Positions 9,101 through 17,639 of a stretch of 64,000 bases of DNA are shown in pieces. This stretch comes from Odontocerum albicorne (taxonomy: Eukaryota > Arthropoda > Insecta > Trichoptera > Odontoceridae), in contig OX463849.1 of NCBI GenBank assembly GCA_949825065.1, positions 26,399,771-26,463,770 of the forward strand. Direction: 5' to 3'. The notes beneath the pieces were generated by a model. It saw only the letters and a list, made by a program, of their open reading frames with translations. It had not been told where the DNA came from and searched no databases. Position 1 is the stretch's first letter, and every line of letters starts with the position of its first letter. A program made the translations under genes and the position numbers.

Positions 9101-12039
9101 AAAAGCAAACAATATCTTGTAGAGCAGAAAATTTTCTTTCGAATGACGTATAACCTTTACCATTTTGTTTTACTTTTGGTGCTCATTTTTAAATTTGAAA
9201 AAAACGGACACAACTTATCTTAACATCTAACAAAGGATATACGAATTATTGTATATTATCAGGTATGTAAATATGAAACCGGAATTTTTTTATAGAAAAT
9301 ACACATTTATTGTAAGAAAATGGTAAAAAATATTTTATTCAAAGTATTGCTCATCGATAGCTACACATTTTTCCCATCTCTCTGGCAATTTGTGGATGCC
9401 ACACCAAAAAACCTCTTGCTCTTTTGAGGCAAACCAATTATCGAGCCATTTTCGTAAGTGAAGCGCTACTCAGCAAGTGTGTCCCATCGATGCAAATAAG
9501 TAGTAATCGTATGGAGCCAAGTCTGGTGAGTAAGCCGCATGCGAAAGTATTTGCCAACTAAATGCCTAAATCGTTACCTTGACCGGTTTTGCTGTGTGCG
9601 ATGGTGCATTATCATGAAGCAAAATCACTTTGTGTTGCCTCTTTTGATATTCTGGTCGTTTTTCATGCAATGCTTGATTCAAATCCATCATTTGTTGTCG
9701 GTAGCATTTAGTATTAACGGTTTCGCCAGGTTTTAGCAGCTCATAATAGATAACACCCTTCTGATCCCACCAAACACAGAGCATTGTCTTCCGTCCATAG
9801 CGATTTGGCCTTGCAGTCGATGTCGCTGGTTTGCTTGTAGTTACCCATGATCTTTTACACTTAGGATTCTTGAAATATATCCATATTTCATCGCCAGTCA
9901 CAATTCGAAGGAGAAACGATTTTCTTTTGTACCTGGTGAGCAGCATTTCGCAAGTGATTTTTCGGTTTTCCTGCTGTCTTTCATTCAGTTTATGTGGAAC
10001 CCATTTTCCAGCCTTCTGGATCTTTTCCATGGCTTTGAAACGTATGAAGACGGCTTCTCGTGGCACATTTAATTGATACGCGAGTTGTTGTTGCGTTTGA
10101 GCATCATCCTCATTCAACAATGCTTGCCATTCGGCATCTTCAAACTTTCTCGGTGGTCTTCCACGTTCTTCGTTTTTCACGTCCAAATCGCCACTTTTGA
10201 ATTTTTTAAACCACTCAAAGCACTGTGATTTACCAAGAGCATGTTCACTGTAAGCTTCGACAAGCATTCGATGCGATTCTGCAGCAGTTTTCTTCAAATG
10301 GTAACAGAAAATCAATGCTGTCCGCAAATCGTAGTTTTCAGGCACAAAAACAGACATGTTCAACGTTATGAAAACATATGTAGTTGTATTAAACTTGTAT
10401 TGTGGTGAGTTAAAAGTCTTTGACAAATGTAAACACACGAAAAAGGCGCCAACGACGCGGTTTGACAGTCCCTACATTGACAACTAGAGCCATCTATGAG
10501 CAAATTCCGGTTTCATATTTACAGACCTGGTATATTGGATAAATGTATTATTTAATGTTGATGATGGAACTGTGTGCGATTGGATAAATACAGATGATTA
10601 TTGCCTGGACATGAAGTTTTGAATGATGAAGAGAATGTGCAACGTGTTTCGACTAATGAACCTGCAGCTATTGATAATACAGATCAGAAGAGGGTACCCT
10701 CATACAAGAGAAAAGTATACAGCACTGGGCTGCTTTAACTAACGTTAAAAGCATACTCAATTATTTGGAGCAACAAGAAGATACTGTCTTTGCCGATATG
10801 CTAATGTTGCGAAATCTGCGTAGTTCCATTTACTGAAAAGTAAACAGAGGAAAGAACTAACTTCTTTGCTTTCATATTTTAAATAAAAGGATTTTGTTTT
10901 TATTGTTTTCTGCTTATTTGCAGAGATCATCCTGGTTTAAAGGCTTGGTGTCAACAAATTAAATAAAATATAACTTTTACATAATAAGTGATTCTGAGTT
11001 TTTAGGTTTCCTGATAATTATAAATTACAACAACAGAGCATAGAACAATAAAAACAAAAACTTTTTTAATTAATACACCCACTCATTCATTCATTCTACA
11101 TGCCCAAACCATTTCAGCGTGCTCTTTTCATCTTGCTTGACACATCTGCCTTAAGATCACATTCATCCCTTATTATTTCATTCCGTAATCTGTCATACAT
11201 TGTCAATCCATGTATTCTTCTCAATGCATGCATTTCTGCAGTATTTATTTGGCTCTTCTCAGTCTTTTTCCACGTCCACATTTTGCTCCCATACATCAAA
11301 GTTGGCACCAAAATACTATTGTAGACTATCATCTTAGCAAATGTTGATACTGTTCGGTTCAAGTATATATATGTTTTAGTGCCCCATTGACTTTGTTTCC
11401 TATCTCTGCACGCCGTTAGATATCCCTCTTAACTCTTCTATCATCTGAGAAAATACTACCCAAAAAGCAGAATTCCTCAACTTGCTTCAATCTTTCATTA
11501 TTCACCCAGATGTCGCATTTACTTTTCCTTTCATAATTTTCTATCAGCATGACTTTGAATTTTGCAACATTCATTCTCAGATTTTTCTCTTTCTCAATTA
11601 GATCTCTCATACAATTTACTTATCAAACTCTGCACTCTCCACAAACACTATCATGTCATCTGCATATAGATACACATATTGTCTTCTTCTATATTTGTGT
11701 GCCACTAATTGACCTCTCTAGTTCCTCCACACATGAATCTATATAAATATTGAACAACCAGGGTAACATAACGCATCCTTGCTTTATAAGAGTGTTCATT
11801 TGGAAAAGTTAATTTTGAGAGGAATTTAAATTATGTCTAAAACTTAACATATACTCATTTTTTAATTTTCTTTCATGTTTCATTAAAATAGCCACGTAAT
11901 TCACCTTTTCTGGAATGCCTCGATGGTCAATGCTATGTTGATAGAACCTTCTGACATAACCTTTTATATATCCTACCAATTTCTTTTCAAAAGGAAAATC
12001 TACTTTCCATATGAGAGAACCGTATCCAAATATCCACAT
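2893..12039 (-). CDS. chac2: Glutathione-specific gamma-glutamylcyclotransferase (ChaC2-like), 3 exons
   Basis: Three minus-strand exons (12039-11905, 6237-6003, 3116-2893) join in frame into 594 bases, 197 residues plus TGA. Human ChaC2 is about 184 residues. ChaC enzymes cleave cytosolic glutathione to 5-oxoproline and Cys-Gly. The N-terminus carries the family motif [13 protein letters not shown] (residues 4-16), then [19 protein letters not shown]. Exon 2 supplies PGRVVTL, the WGIAYK strand and the LDFREKNGY segment, whose Glu is the likely catalytic residue by family knowledge. Exon 3 supplies [13 protein letters not shown] and a C-terminal helix. Splice sites are canonical (AG|GTGAAT, TTTTAG|CC, GCAG|GTAATA, TTTTAG|GT), with phases 0 and 1 that match. 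Intron 1 (5.7 kb) and intron 2 (2.9 kb) are loaded with transposons. The ATG at 12039 is the family start. No disabling mutation is seen. Confidence 0.93.
3250..3395 (+). repeat. Repeat family F, truncated copy
   Basis: From AGTTTACTGGGGATACGAC to TCTTGTCATGTGTAATAATA it matches the longer copies at 24850-25165 (same strand) and 43205-43515 (opposite strand). It ends in an AATAAATAAAATA-like tail, as a retroelement would. It lies just downstream of ChaC2 intron 2's 3' splice site region, within intron 2. Confidence 0.7.
3396..4934. other. ChaC2 intron 2, no recognised element
   Basis: AT-rich intronic sequence with only chance ORFs. No repeat family is recognised. Confidence 0.4.
4935..5104 (-). 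repeat. tRNA-headed SINE, family S1
   Basis: Read on the minus strand, a tRNA-like head (box A near TGGCCGCATGGTAATGCG, box B near GGTCGTCGATTCGAAC) leads into a body and a T-rich end. A second copy with the same order of motifs lies at 57205-57360. The head is too decayed to be a tRNA gene. Confidence 0.65.
5105..5325 (-). pseudogene. mariner transposase N-terminal fragment
   Basis: The minus-strand frame reads [10 protein letters not shown], then [10 protein letters not shown] and a helix-turn-helix-like stretch ending [11 protein letters not shown]. This parallels the N-terminal domain of mariner transposases (FKKFRSGD...LED..RSGRP...IE). No catalytic part or terminal repeats are seen. 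It abuts the S1 SINE, which may have landed in it. It sits in ChaC2 intron 2. Confidence 0.6.
5326..5999. other. ChaC2 intron 2, no recognised element
   Basis: AT-rich sequence without recognisable coding or repeat features. Confidence 0.35.
6003..6237 (-). CDS. chac2: ChaC2-like gene, exon 2
   Basis: It starts after a pyrimidine-rich acceptor ending TAG (6240-6238) with Pro-Gly-Arg-Val-Val. It ends one base into a glycine codon at donor GT 6002-6001. It carries the catalytic-core strands and the FREKNGY segment. Confidence 0.9.
6455..6545 (+). repeat. Penelope-like 3' tail candidate with hammerhead-like core
   Basis: The sequence CTGATGA, a short stem (AGGT-GAAA-GCCT), then GAAAC and CCGGT resembles the conserved tail of Penelope-like elements. 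Some of these carry hammerhead ribozymes with CUGAUGA/GAAA cores. Related GAAACCGGT-bearing tails occur near 58160-58250 and, inverted, at 54565-54612. No Penelope reverse transcriptase was found, so this is tentative. Confidence 0.35.
6546..7011. other. ChaC2 intron 1, no recognised element
   Basis: AT-rich sequence with no coding signal or repeat that I can name. Confidence 0.35.
7402..8677 (+). mobile_element. mariner (irritans type), 1276 bp, nested
   Basis: Inverted terminal repeats of about 28 bp (ACACATCGATCAATAAGTCC at the left, its near-perfect complement at the right) are flanked by TA duplications at 7400-7401 and 8678-8679. Length and ends are those of a complete mariner. It lies inside the fold-back mariner at 7012-9231, so it arrived later. 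One mismatch (CCCGGG versus CCCAGG) and the frameshifts in its gene show modest age. Confidence 0.92.
7573..8611 (+). pseudogene. mariner transposase, irritans subfamily, frameshifted
   Basis: It begins [16 protein letters not shown] at 7573, as irritans-type (Himar1-like) transposases do. The frame shifts near 7650, near 7790 and near 8290, and again near 8465 and 8515. The longest intact piece (to about 8297) covers the second helix-turn-helix, the linker WVPHLLT and the first catalytic Asp in [11 protein letters not shown]. The next frame holds [10 protein letters not shown] and [11 protein letters not shown], whose Asp residues are 34 residues apart, the DD34D signature. The end reads [20 protein letters not shown]. 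All catalytic residues persist, but no single frame encodes an enzyme, so the copy is dead unless mobilised in trans. Confidence 0.9.
8798..9060 (-). pseudogene. Inverted N-terminal mariner transposase segment (fold-back arm)
   Basis: The minus-strand frame starts [20 protein letters not shown] and continues through the first DNA-binding helices to [14 protein letters not shown] and [10 protein letters not shown], about 88 residues. It then runs out of homology at 8798, where the inverted arm ends; the frame stays open to 8689 through antisense sequence. It represents only the paired-like DNA-binding domain. Confidence 0.75.
9259..10530 (-). mobile_element. mariner (cecropia/Hsmar1-like), 1272 bp
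   Basis: The terminal repeats read TCAGGTATGTAAATATGAAA at 9259 and CCAGGTCTGTAAATATGAAA from 10530 inward. They are flanked by TA at 9257-9258 and 10531-10532. About 28 bp per end match apart from a few differences. The element lies 28 bases right of the fold-back mariner, in ChaC2 intron 1, on the same strand as the host gene. Confidence 0.92.
9566..10357 (-). CDS. mariner transposase, C-terminus frameshifted
   Basis: From the family start [15 protein letters not shown] (10357; the frame is open further upstream) it encodes 263 residues. It has an N-terminal helix-turn-helix region ([23 protein letters not shown]), the WVPHKLNE linker, first catalytic Asp in [11 protein letters not shown] and second in [10 protein letters not shown] stop follows KPVK and TI at 9566-9568. 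The rest of the catalytic domain continues in another frame ([19 protein letters not shown] near 9530-9470), with further damage before a final stop near 9350. Family proteins are about 340-350 residues. The protein could still bind its terminal repeats, but lacking the third Asp in frame it should not cut DNA. Confidence 0.88.
   Translation of the reverse strand: MSVFVPENYDLRTALIFCYHLKKTAAESHRMLVEAYSEHALGKSQCFEWFKKFKSGDLDVKNEERGRPPRKFEDAEWQALLNEDDAQTQQQLAYQLNVPREAVFIRFKAMEKIQKAGKWVPHKLNERQQENRKITCEMLLTRYKRKSFLLRIVTGDEIWIYFKNPKCKRSWVTTSKPATSTARPNRYGRKTMLCVWWDQKGVIYYELLKPGETVNTKCYRQQMMDLNQALHEKRPEYQKRQHKVILLHDNAPSHTAKPVKVTI
10545..10848 (+). pseudogene. pogo/Tigger (DDE_1) transposase C-terminal remnant
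   Basis: Plus-strand translation gives [14 protein letters not shown], then, after a shift, [19 protein letters not shown]. After another shift it gives [16 protein letters not shown] and a final MLRNLRSS ending in TGA. This order is typical of the acidic C-terminal tail of pogo/Tigger/jerky transposases. The catalytic domain is absent. It lies in antisense to ChaC2, within intron 1. Confidence 0.6.
11090..11800 (-). pseudogene. LINE family P, reverse transcriptase fragment
   Basis: The minus strand encodes degenerate reverse transcriptase blocks: QGCVMSPWLFN-like near 11770, the catalytic YADD in [15 protein letters not shown] near 11650, then [20 protein letters not shown] (near 11510-11440). 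The C-terminal region reads [12 protein letters not shown] and [11 protein letters not shown] (near 11300-11200). Frames are broken between blocks. The same family recurs at 14700, 22930, 29020, 43020, 48160, 51520, 53290, 53995 and 57795. It lies in ChaC2 intron 1, 105 bases from exon 1. Confidence 0.8.
11905..12039 (-). CDS. chac2: ChaC2-like gene, exon 1
   Basis: It encodes residues 1-45 and holds the glycine-rich nucleotide-like loop FGYGSLIW. It ends Pro-Glu-Lys at a phase-0 donor (GT at 11904-11903). Confidence 0.9.
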
Positions 12040-12131
12040 TTTTTTGTTTGTGGTTAATTTTATTATAATTAATAATTAAACTAAAATTTAGGGTACATTT
12101 GAAAATTTTGACATTAGAACGACTACTTTGA

Positions 12132-12145
12132 GTTGCCATAACAAC
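12132..12145. promoter_or_regulatory. Perfect RFX X-box upstream of ChaC2-like gene
   Basis: GTTGCCATAACAAC fits the X-box consensus RYYNYYATRRNRAC at every position on both strands. It is 93 bases upstream of the ChaC2 start codon, where functional X-boxes usually lie. One such match is expected by chance per window, so position is the main support. Confidence 0.4.
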
Positions 12146-12179
12146 ATGTAACGAAAGATCATTGACAAAAAAAAAATCG

Positions 12180-13430
12180 TTGAGCAATTCTGCAAAACAA
12201 AAATCCCCTGATTATGCATTGATCGTGTTATTAAAAATTAAAACATGTTTTCAAATTTAGAAAACGTCACAGTATATTATTATTAAACCTCCTAGAAAAC
12301 TGATCATGACAAGAGAGTAGAAAATCTTAAGATTCAAAATTTGTCTCTACAACATTTTATAAAATCAAATAAAATCTTTGTGAAATAATTTTTAATACAG
12401 GAGAAACCATATATATTTTTTGTCCTTGTGTTAACTATTCAAAAATGAATATCATTTTGATATATTTCGTTTTTTGACATCGAAATAATTTGGTTGATTG
12501 GAAAAAGTTCACCAGGTTGCACTGTACACAATAAAAATAAAATATAATTATGAGGTATGGTGGAAAACCTTAATTTCCGATTAATTACAAGAATTTTATA
12601 TACGTAAATATCAGCTCATTTGATATGAAATAAATAACTAAAATTTCCATTTAAAATCTAACACCTTTTGATGATTTTTAAAAATATTTATAGTATTTTA
12701 AAGAATGGCACAGTATTTCTAAAATTTGTCAGTATAGATAATAAAAAAATACTAAAGCCTAAAAAATAGTGACCAAGAAGAGCTGTTTTCTTTTTGTTAA
12801 TGTCAAAATTGTATTATGGATGTGTAAGTGTAAATGTCATCTGTAAATTATTAAAAAAAGTTCTGTGTGATGTTTGCATTTTGGCTGGCGAATCTTGTGT
12901 TGCTGAAAAATTAACGGACTGAGTGATAAGTTTTATCTTGTGGGTAAGTCGGACGATTATATTTTCTTTATTATCAACAAAATTGTAACAGGTTTGAATG
13001 TTGAATTTCTGATGGAGATCCTGTGGGCACCCACCTTATGGGAGTAATATTCCCACAAAAGATTTTTACGAATACTATATTTTCAAAAACATTTTATTTG
13101 AATTTCTGATTAACTCGAGTGTCTATCCGAGATTTTTTCTACATCGTACAAGTTTTTATGCATCGTACAAGTTTCAAAATTTCAAATTGAAACAAAGATT
13201 TTGTGTACCTAATTTACAAACATAACCTGATTGATAAACTTATCTTATTGCAATTTGACAAACATTTTCCATATGTTTTAAATTTAAAAAAATATAACGT
13301 GAAAAATATTGAAAGTGACAATTGTATTTCAAACTATGAATTTAAATTTAGTGCGTACCACTAATGGTGGCAATTCAATCAACATCCTACACTCATACTT
13401 AGTATATAGGGTTGGCCCCACATAAGTTGG
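12180..13430. other. Gene-free AT-rich stretch
   Basis: This is the upstream flank of the ChaC2-like gene. No coding region or named repeat is seen. Confidence 0.4.
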
Positions 13431-13439
13431 CTCTCAGTT

Positions 13440-13795
13440 GTCAAAATGGTTATGATCGGCGGTCAACGTTGTGCGTTGTTTATCGCTAAGGCTTATAGGA
13501 CATGCTTGGCGGAAGCTCTGTCGGTCGGGCTCGCTCTGTTAGATCTGGAGGTTCAGAATCATGCCTCAATTCTTCTCAGTAAAGGTCAACCGGTCCTTAA
13601 AGCCTACCTAGAGGCCCAGTTATCAACTTGGCAACATCGATGGTCGTCATGACTTCATGGGAAAGCTGACATTCAATATTTTCCTCGCATCAGGGCATAC
13701 CTCCGCTTCCAGTAGGTGTATCCAAGCTTTTGGATTACCCAATTTATCTCTGGCCATGGTAATTAAAAGCAAACTTTTTAGCTTCAATCCTGTCC
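13440..13795 (+). pseudogene. R1-clade-like LINE ORF2 C-terminal remnant
   Basis: The frame reads AKAYRTCLAEALSVGLALLD followed by LEVQNHASILL, parallel to the AYRT...ALxVxAGxxPxDLxxxER block after the reverse transcriptase of R1-like LINEs. The next frame (13657) reads LTFNIFLASGHTSASSRCIQ, like the later FLTGHGxFxxYL block. Frames are broken and no polymerase domain is present. Confidence 0.45.
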
Positions 13796-14699
13796 TTTCA
13801 CCTTGTTGTAATTTTTACAGCCATCTAGTCTTCTTGTAGATTTCTTCAAGAGAGAGACACCATGATCGACTCTGATCATGATGTGGAAATAATTTAAAAC
13901 ATTATCCAGAGTTGGACCTGCTAAAAACATGAATAAGGTTATAATTTTTTTATAAAATAAATAAAACACATTTTTTATTTTGTATTCACCACTTTTATTT
14001 GAGTTCATTCATAACAATGCACGGCCCTACGTCAGTCTTTATACGAGAGGCAATTTCAAAATTGAGATTTATTGTTTTTGCTCACCTCCCTCAGTCTGGA
14101 TCCTTCGAAAATACACTCAGTGGACACCATTTACCAAACAACGCGCTTAAGATTTTTCGTGAAGCAAGTATTTTACAGGAATGGAATATAGTGTCTGACC
14201 CAAAGATGGTAAAAGTGCATAGAAAATTATGTGACTGAAAAATGACTGAAGATTGTTTCATGTTAAGGGACCCTAGTTCTAGGAATGAAATTTTCTGAGA
14301 AAAAAAATTGTACCGCTCTCAATAGATGTTTCCCTAAACAAGCAGCATTACCACTGTCAATAGTCTGGTGAATTGTAGGAATCCATTATTGACATCCTGA
14401 TTTAAAATATATTATACTTTCAGACATCATTCCATATGAATATATTTAGTGGTGTTCATAGATTAAAAAACCAAGTGTTTTTGAGATATTTTCTTGCGAA
14501 ACAGCACTATAAAAGTCATCCCATTATCGACTAAATTTCAAAATTAAATATCGGAGCATTGACTAGTGGTTCAGATAATTCACCTTTATTTAGGTGCTTT
14601 TTAGAAAATGATTAAATGAATACTTATTAAAAATTGACTGCCATATAAATATACCTAAAATAAGTGTGAAAGGAAAAATAAATGCGCATATGGGTGAAA

Positions 14700-15310
14700 A
14701 TTTAAAGATTGGAGCTAGTTGAGGAATTCTCCTATTTGCGTAGTATTTTCACAGATGATGGAAGAGTTAGGAGGGATATTTAACAACATGAAGATAGGAA
14801 ACAAAGTCAATGGGGCACTAAAACATATATACTCAAACTGAACAGTATCAAAATCTGCTTAGATGGTAGTCCACAATAGGTTTTGGTGCCAACTTTGATG
14901 TATGGGAGCGAAACTTGGAAAAAGACTGAGAAGAGCCAAATAAATGCTGTAGAAATGTGTGCATTGAGAAGAATACATCGAGTGACATTGTATGACAATA
15001 TAGAATGAAGTGATAAGGGATGAGTGTGAACTTAAGGCTGATGTGTTAAGTGATATGAAGAAAAGTATGTTGTAATAGTTTGGGCATGTGGAACGAATGA
15101 ATGAAAGACTAATAAAATATAATGCAAATGTAAGTGGAAGATGTGCGAGAGGAAGACCAACGAAAATATAGTTGGATCAAGTGAATGATATTCTGAAACG
15201 TAGAAAGTCAGAGGAGAAATCATATAAGTTGTATGGATGTAGAAGTGGCTAAGGATGTGTGTCGAAATAGGAAAGTATGGAATTCTGCCTACCCCGACAG
15301 GGAAATGGTG
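14700..15310 (+). pseudogene. LINE family P, decayed 3' half
   Basis: Plus-strand translation gives [45 protein letters not shown] and, near 15235, a Met-Asp-Val-Glu-Val-Ala block ending in AYPDREMV. This is the same order as the copy at 11090-11800, with many stops. Minus-strand ORFs here (15032-15358) are antisense shadows. Confidence 0.75.
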
Positions 15311-16427
15311 TGTATAGTCTAAAATAGTGCTTACAATATGAAGTTGACTCTCAAGCATACAGTCCAGCTAAATGTTTTGTGTTTGAAAGATGAATGTCAA
15401 ATAACCATCAACAGTGAATATTGAAAATTCACATAAAAAATAAAAATTCTGTGATAACTATTTCTTAAATTTTATCAATAAACTTATTAATGAACTTTAA
15501 CAATTCAAGTATGTAACGATTATATTGGGGATCAGGCATGCCTTCAAGATTTGATTTAGTTTTTATTAAATAATAAACATTTTTTTTTTATTTTGTGCTA
15601 ATTTATTGGCCCTCATTAAATATAACTATTTAAATAATTAAAACTTAGTATTCTATTTATTAAAAAATTATTTTAACACATTTTTCAATACAAATTTATT
15701 TAATAGTTTTCACATTAATATGCAAAATATCAACTCTTACAAGATGCTTATAATTTTTTTCAAGAAAACATGACAGGATGCATGTTTTTTACAGTTCTGA
15801 TAGCCTCTTAATTCGCTATCGTTGTGTAAAAAACGTTCCTTATTTAAGTTTTTCGATTGTCTTAAGTAGTAAAACATTGTATCACATTAATTTCATTTTA
15901 TACAATACAACTTGGTGACCTTATAGCTATTTCTTTCAACCAAAGATATTAAACAGTCTCCATGTACAAAAAGAGTGACAATATATTTTTTTAGTTTCTA
16001 CTAGAAATTGAACCCAAAACCTCTGTGTAGCATGCATTCTACTGCCGCTTTTGTACAAAAGTTGAAAAGTTATGGATAATTTGCATTTTGAAATTTCACT
16101 CATCTTATTTTTTAATTTATTCTTTTTTTACAATAAAATATACAAAGCACTCCCCTGCTTAATAAGGCCATCCTAGGGCAGTAGGTTTTGTAAAACAACA
16201 AAAATATTAAAGCAATATATATATTATATATATATAGAGCAATCATAAGAATAAAAATCACTTAAACTGAAGACTAAGTGATAATAAACCCATCATAATA
16301 ATAAATTAAATATTTTCAAATTACAGTAGTTTTCACCCTTTTTTTAAAATTACACAATATATATATACACTTGATTACTAGACGATGTTGAAGAGTATGA
16401 ATAAAAACAACTAATAAAGCTTGTAAA
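15311..16427. other. Gene-free stretch with one SINE-like head
   Basis: AT-rich sequence including short (TA)n runs near 16215. A tRNA-like box B (complement of AAATTGAACCCAAAACC, near 16005-16022) and box A suggest a decayed minus-strand SINE at 15960-16060. Nothing else is recognised. Confidence 0.35.
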
Positions 16428-16433
16428 TTTATT
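16428..16433 (-). terminator. Candidate polyadenylation signal of CNOT9
   Basis: AATAAA on the minus strand, about 275 bases past the CNOT9 stop codon, in an otherwise AT-rich flank where the hexamer is also likely by chance. Confidence 0.3.
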
Positions 16434-16705
16434 TTATAATCACATAATGTAAAATAAACTAATATCAGTATTCATATTCACATAAATACTTACAATATTA
16501 TTTTAGAAAAGGTAAATAAAACAAATTTAATCAATGTATTTTTTTTACAGAATTAATTATGTTTGTGTTAAATCTGGATACTAAATAATCCATAAATATC
16601 ACTTAAAAAAGTTCGGTTTTCTTTACATCTCATTGAGATTATGGAATTAATTTTCTCGTCATAGTCACTCGATAACCATTATTTATAAAACATTTTCATA
16701 AAATG

Positions 16706-17581
16706 CTATTGAGCCGGACTTGCTGATGGTTGCTGCGCGTCTAGATTTTTTATGAGTTGAGCTAACCAGTGCTTGGTTGACTTGTCCTCCTGGAGACACA
16801 CTGAGAAGGTGTTGTCACGAAGCTGATCGGGTAAACACTGTCTCAGCGCCTCTCTAGCCCTAGGATTGTCCGAAAGTCTCAAGTAGCATCGCACAACATG
16901 TTTTAATAATCTTGCAGATGGATCTTTGGCCAAAGATAGGACCATCTTACCTAAAATCATCGCTACGTGAGAAAATCGGTCATATGTTTGGCAAATATAA
17001 CTCAGTCCACTATCATCCAAAAGAATTTTCTGTAATATGAACGTAGCGACTGTTTTCGACAACTCTGATCCGTTTTCCATAATTTTCAAGCACAATGGTA
17101 TTATTTCTGTAGACAAAAGAAACGTTATTACTTCTTGTTCGTCAGTTTTCACCAAAGCACCAATAACACCTAGACTTGTGAGCCGTAGATATTCGAATGG
17201 CCTCGTTTTAGAGACTGTGTGCAAAAACGGATACAGGAATAATGGAACATGGGCTTGTAGAAACGCCGATCTTGTTTCGGGATGCGAAGCTACACATTGC
17301 ATTAATGCTAAAGCATTACAAACCCGATTGCTCTGGTGCGCTGTCAACGTAGGTGGAATCATGGCGACGTAAATGTTTGTAATTTCTTGCAGCAGCGCCG
17401 CGATCGTTCCGAAACTATTCCATAATATTGGAGCGAGTTCTGGTACCACTTCACGCTTCTTACTTAATTCAAGAAGGGCGTTTTCTCGCGTTTCTGGGTT
17501 ACAAAGTTCCAAAATCCATTGGTATATCTTTTCACGGTCCACAGCAGTTTGAAGGTTCGCTGGACTAGGTTGGGCACTCAT
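16706..17581 (-). CDS. CNOT9: CCR4-NOT transcription complex subunit 9 (CNOT9/Rcd-1)
   Basis: An uninterrupted 291-residue ORF starting [20 protein letters not shown]; human CNOT9 is 299 residues. CNOT9 is the armadillo-repeat module of the CCR4-NOT deadenylase. It docks on NOT1 and binds tryptophans of GW182/TNRC6 and other adaptors. Landmark segments are [19 protein letters not shown] (residues 33-51), [20 protein letters not shown] (near 78-97), [20 protein letters not shown] (near 121-140), [19 protein letters not shown] (near 172-190) and [20 protein letters not shown] (near 224-243). These are almost invariant in animals. The variable tail is short. The whole gene is one exon, which may mean an intron-poor lineage or a retrocopy. 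The only close AATAAA on this strand is about 275 bases after the stop, and no poly(A) tract is seen. Confidence 0.97.
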   Translation of the reverse strand: MSAQPSPANLQTAVDREKIYQWILELCNPETRENALLELSKKREVVPELAPILWNSFGTIAALLQEITNIYVAMIPPTLTAHQSNRVCNALALMQCVASHPETRSAFLQAHVPLFLYPFLHTVSKTRPFEYLRLTSLGVIGALVKTDEQEVITFLLSTEIIPLCLKIMENGSELSKTVATFILQKILLDDSGLSYICQTYDRFSHVAMILGKMVLSLAKDPSARLLKHVVRCYLRLSDNPRAREALRQCLPDQLRDNTFSVCLQEDKSTKHWLAQLIKNLDAQQPSASPAQ

Positions 17582-17639
17582 TGTATATGACTTTTAGTAT
17601 AAATAAATAAGAATGAACCACATTAAATTGCGCTATTTC

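Larger units (their letters stand above)
7012..9231. mobile_element. Fold-back mariner, split by a nested mariner
   Basis: Both ends are inverted copies of the same 5' end of a mariner: the left arm 7012-7284 matches the complement of 9231-8798. Shared landmarks are the terminal ATAAGTTGTGTCCGTTTTTT, the leader TGGTAAAGGTTATACGTCA, and the coding stretch [17 protein letters not shown]. The left arm lacks about 160 bp of N-terminal coding that the right arm keeps. Between the arms, split at 7402-8677 by another mariner, is plus-strand coding from the second DNA-binding helix (WVPHVLSE) to the first catalytic Asp ([13 protein letters not shown]). Without the insertion the element would be about 0.94 kb with a 235-bp loop. 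It cannot encode a transposase. It sits in ChaC2 intron 1. Confidence 0.75.

Noticed and set aside
9831..10076. 81-codon plus-strand ORF
   Set aside because: Lies inside the minus-strand mariner transposase; no own homology.
15032..15358. 108-codon minus-strand ORF
   Set aside because: Antisense of a plus-strand LINE P remnant with recognisable motifs.
17037..17372. 111-codon plus-strand ORF
   Set aside because: Antisense shadow of the CNOT9 gene; CNOT9 homology is on the minus strand.
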